From NCBI RefSeq assembly GCF_003259615.1, contig NZ_QLLR01000044.1, positions 1 to 35,589 of the forward strand: a DNA stretch of 35,589 nt, read 5' to 3'. The position numbers and the translations under genes are program-made. Each line of letters starts with the position of its first letter. Within the stretch, counting starts at the first letter, position 1. Source of the stretch: Pedobacter cryoconitis. Lineage in GTDB: Bacteria > Bacteroidota > Bacteroidia > Sphingobacteriales > Sphingobacteriaceae. The notes under the pieces are model-generated. The model worked only from the letters and a program-made list of their open reading frames with translations, made no database searches and was not told where the DNA came from. Of this stretch, positions 33,151 through 35,589 are shown one piece after another.

Positions 33151-34313
33151 TGGGAAGCTCATATTTACCATCTGGTGTAATGATTAATTGCACATTAATG
33201 ACTGTAACTAAGCCTCAGAATCTTGGAGTTGTCAGGTCCAGTAAAACTGTGGTTAACACTAAACGTGCAGCATGGCTTAATATAGATGATAAAAAAGTCA
33301 GTGTAAGTTTTGTCTGTAAGTCTCCGGCTAAATTCTGGGGAGGTTTGGGAGCAATGTTAGTTGGAATTGCCGTAGGGATTATTTGTATTGCTGTTGCTGT
33401 AGTAGTGGTTGCAGCCATTGTAGGTACTGGTGGAGTTGCTGGGGTTATTTTGGCAGGGTTGGCTGCATCTGTAACTGGTGCTACTACGGCGATTGCTGGT
33501 ATAGTTGCAATTGCTGGTGCTGTATCCATTGCGATAGGGGAATATAAAGAGAAACATGAATGTGATTGTACTTTGGAGGGAGGGTCTGAATGGAAACTTC
33601 CTCATAGTAAGGTTACATTCAATAAAAAAAATGCGCTTCTTCAAAGTTCCTATCTAAAATGTATAAAGGGTGGGATGATACAACCTTTTTTAAGTCCCAT
33701 TGTAGCACATAAGGCAGCGGCAAAATTTTCATCGAACAACAAAGAAGAAGTTGATCAACATCTTAAACAACAGGCCTGGATGGGATTTGTAAGTGGCTTG
33801 AGCGGTTTGGGTGATCCGTTAGGTACAGGTATAGGTGTTGCTTTTGCAGGGGCCGAATATTTTGAGGGTAATGATATTGATACATTGGCAAACGAAGGTA
33901 GTACTGCTGAAAAAGATTATCAAACAGATTTAGATAATGGTCTTTTCGATAATGGTGTAGGTACATTAGCTGGTGCAGGAAAAGGAACTAAGGAAGTTTT
34001 TAAGGATATAAGTTTACAGAATCGAACTATCATAAGTGAGCTGATGCAACAGGGAGCAACATATGATCAAGCTTCGGCATTTGCCAGGTTTGGCGAAAAA
34101 ACTTTTAAAGGGGAGTTCTCAAAACTTGGCGCAGGATTAGGTGTTGGATTAGGCGTTGGTTTGGCTGGTTCAGTTGCCAATCATTATATTGCTAAAAGTT
34201 ATAAAGAAAATAAATTGAAATTAATAGAAGATACATTGTTCAATTTAGACACTATGAGTAAGGAAGATCGTAAAAATACAGGTAATGTAATAGCTAGTAA
34301 TTCTAAAAAATAA
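33150..34313 (+). CDS. PAAR-like protein with hydrophobic insertion, candidate T6SS membrane effector
   Basis: The 387-residue protein has a PAAR-like (DUF4280-type) tip fold that seems split in two. The first part is residues 1-60 (GVMINCTLMTV, VNTKRAAWLNIDD). The second is residues 146-182 (WKLPHSKVTFNKKNALLQSS, then YLKCIKGGMIQPF), with cysteines C14, C56, C138, C140 and C171. Between them lies a 65-residue run of Gly/Ala/Val/Ile (64-129), enough for two or three membrane helices. A helical C-terminal part (200-387) ends with another glycine-rich hydrophobic stretch (326-344, LGAGLGVGLGVGLAGSV). I see no known enzymatic motif. It should cap the VgrG spike and may insert into the target membrane. 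The start overlaps the previous stop by one base; the next gene begins 2 bases after its stop. Confidence 0.8.
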   Translation: MGSSYLPSGVMINCTLMTVTKPQNLGVVRSSKTVVNTKRAAWLNIDDKKVSVSFVCKSPAKFWGGLGAMLVGIAVGIICIAVAVVVVAAIVGTGGVAGVILAGLAASVTGATTAIAGIVAIAGAVSIAIGEYKEKHECDCTLEGGSEWKLPHSKVTFNKKNALLQSSYLKCIKGGMIQPFLSPIVAHKAAAKFSSNNKEEVDQHLKQQAWMGFVSGLSGLGDPLGTGIGVAFAGAEYFEGNDIDTLANEGSTAEKDYQTDLDNGLFDNGVGTLAGAGKGTKEVFKDISLQNRTIISELMQQGATYDQASAFARFGEKTFKGEFSKLGAGLGVGLGVGLAGSVANHYIAKSYKENKLKLIEDTLFNLDTMSKEDRKNTGNVIASNSKK

Positions 34314-34315
34314 AT

Positions 34316-34978
34316 ATGAAAAGGATATTACAAATTTCAAGTATCAGCCTTCTTGCTGTTGGATTAATTTTTGGAAGATATTTAGGTCGTTGGTTAATAA
34401 ATGTATTTGATAACCCTGACACGAGTATAAATGATGGTTATTCAAATCTTGCCAGTTATTTATCAAAATGTGATACTATTACTCTAAATATGAAGGATTT
34501 TAAGGAATCCAGAAGTTTTTTCGAAGTTAAAGCTAAGTTTAATCCATCGTCATCTGACAATACGGCCTTCGCTTATAAACATGAGATTACGTTTTATAGT
34601 GATGCTCTGCATAAATATTTTTCTATTTTTTATTTTTTCAGTAATGCTGGTTTACATCAAACATTCGGAATGTATCTTACAAGATCTCTCGAAGATTCAG
34701 GTGAAGATATTATTGCGACTGTAAATAAAGTAGACTTTGCAGATGTTTCTTACGGAACCAAAGAAAAACCGATACCAATAGTATATTTCGAACCGAAAAT
34801 AGGAGAATCTTATACTTTTTATAGTTTAGTGAAAGGCAATAAAAAAGGTGATTTCAATGGATCTGAAGCTGATTTTAAAAAGTATATGCTTAATTCTAAT
34901 GCTGGATATTATTTGTCTTATGTGAAGAGTAAACATGACTTCGAAAAGATGTTTGGAAAAGAAAAGAAGGTTAAATAA
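34316..34978 (+). CDS. Membrane-anchored protein, candidate immunity protein (copy 1)
   Basis: The family is not recognised. The 220-residue protein has one N-terminal hydrophobic segment (about 8-28, ISSISLLAVGLIFGRYLGRW) with basic residues before it, so it is probably anchored in the inner membrane with a periplasmic soluble domain. The soluble part includes FEVKAKFNPSS, YKHEITFYSDAL and a lysine-rich tail. It lies directly behind the PAAR-like effector gene (2-base gap), the usual place of a T6SS immunity gene, and is followed by a second copy about 65% identical. A periplasmic immunity protein would fit a target-membrane effector (inference). Confidence 0.78.
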   Translation: MKRILQISSISLLAVGLIFGRYLGRWLINVFDNPDTSINDGYSNLASYLSKCDTITLNMKDFKESRSFFEVKAKFNPSSSDNTAFAYKHEITFYSDALHKYFSIFYFFSNAGLHQTFGMYLTRSLEDSGEDIIATVNKVDFADVSYGTKEKPIPIVYFEPKIGESYTFYSLVKGNKKGDFNGSEADFKKYMLNSNAGYYLSYVKSKHDFEKMFGKEKKVK

Positions 34979-35094
34979 ATAGGGGTTTTGGCTGCTAATT
35001 TTTTTTAAGCTTACACATCAGCTTTGATCATTTTTTCTTATTATAACAATAACTTATTGAGATTTATTTTGAGGAATTGCTAATAAATTTATAA

Positions 35095-35589
35095 ATGAAA
35101 AGGGTTCTGCAAACTGCAAGTATATGTATTATCGCTTTAGGACTAATTTTTGGTAGGTATATTGGCCGTTGGTTAGTGAATATCTTTGATAATCCTGATA
35201 CTAGTATAAATGATGGACGCTTATATATTGACCAATATTTATCAAAATGTGACACGATCAAGTTAAATGTGAAAAACTTTGCTGATTCGGCAGATTATTT
35301 TGAAGTGAAGGCTAAATTCAACCCTTCATCAGCAGATAACATGGCCATTATTTATAAGCACGAGATTAAATTTTATAGTGATTCTCTCCGTAAATATTTT
35401 TCTATTTTCTATTTTTTCGGATACTCATCTATGGATGAGGATTTTGGGATGTATTTAGTTAGGGCTATTAAAGATCCTGGAGCAGAAATTATTGCGACCG
35501 TGAATAAACAGGAACTTGCAGATAATACTTATGGTACTAAAGACAAACCTATACCAATAGTTTATTTTCGTCTGTTAAAAGATGAATCT
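35095..35589 (+). CDS. Membrane-anchored protein, candidate immunity paralogue (copy 2, partial)
   Basis: An open frame runs from ATG 35095 to the window edge without a stop (165 codons, incomplete at the C end). It aligns without gaps to the 34316 protein, 108 of 165 positions identical (65%). MKR, the anchor (GLIFGRYIGRWLV), FDNPDTSINDG, YLSKCDTI, EVKAKFNPSS and KPIPIVYF are conserved. The differences cluster at residues 42-47, 67-72 and 109-117 (for example YSNLAS against RLYIDQ), where specificity for an effector could lie. The 116 bases before it are AT-rich; I see only a weak hairpin there. It is probably cotranscribed or from a duplicated cassette end. Confidence 0.85.
   Translation, partial: MKRVLQTASICIIALGLIFGRYIGRWLVNIFDNPDTSINDGRLYIDQYLSKCDTIKLNVKNFADSADYFEVKAKFNPSSADNMAIIYKHEIKFYSDSLRKYFSIFYFFGYSSMDEDFGMYLVRAIKDPGAEIIATVNKQELADNTYGTKDKPIPIVYFRLLKDES

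Noticed and set aside
34979..35094. Terminator between the two immunity-like genes
   Set aside because: The best hairpin (AAGCT/AGCTT near 35007-35025) has only about five pairs, and T residues follow only after a gap.
1..35589. CRISPR arrays, insertion sequences, integrases or rRNA
   Set aside because: I saw no spaced repeats, transposase or integrase motifs, and no rRNA-like stretch.

Overview
The window looks like a chromosomal segment of a Bacteroidota bacterium, most likely Sphingobacteriaceae (Pedobacter-like). The reasons are a SusC/SusD pair, carboxypeptidase-regulatory-like domains in front of TonB-dependent receptors, TAnnTTTG-type -7 boxes, few Shine-Dalgarno sites, moderate-to-low GC, and a family of rhamnose enzymes typical of this phylum. 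The assignment is inferred from gene content only.

Region 1 (1-3585). A cytosolic four-PAS histidine kinase without a neighbouring response regulator is followed by a 536-base intergenic stretch. That stretch holds a perfect bidirectional terminator and, on the minus strand, a probable small RNA with a tRNA-like T arm. A PhnZ-type HD-domain diiron protein follows. Region 2 (3594-11085). A minus-strand operon encodes a TonB-dependent receptor, a beta-helix-like lipoprotein and a periplasmic histidine phosphatase. A second outer-membrane receptor is transcribed divergently from it.

Region 3 (11267-30287) is an L-rhamnose utilization locus. It encodes a RhaT symporter, a bifunctional rhamnulose-1-phosphate aldolase/dehydrogenase (RhaEW type), L-rhamnose isomerase (RhaI type), an FGGY kinase, a GH78 alpha-L-rhamnosidase, then (after a terminator and a new promoter) SusC, SusD, a second GH78, a compact GH78-like protein and a GntR/LacI-type regulator. 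Together they describe capture of rhamnosides at the cell surface, release of rhamnose, uptake, and conversion through rhamnulose and rhamnulose-1-P to DHAP and lactaldehyde/lactate. No rhamnose mutarotase (RhaM) and no polysaccharide lyase are present, so small rhamnosides or partly digested glycans are plausible substrates.

Region 4 (30431-35589) is a type VI secretion effector cassette: VgrG, an unrecognised 311-residue protein (candidate adaptor), a PAAR-like protein whose fold appears split by a hydrophobic insertion (candidate membrane-acting effector), and two tandem membrane-anchored paralogues (candidate immunity proteins). The second paralogue runs off the window edge. This cassette is the most likely place for an undescribed system; no T6SS structural genes are visible here.
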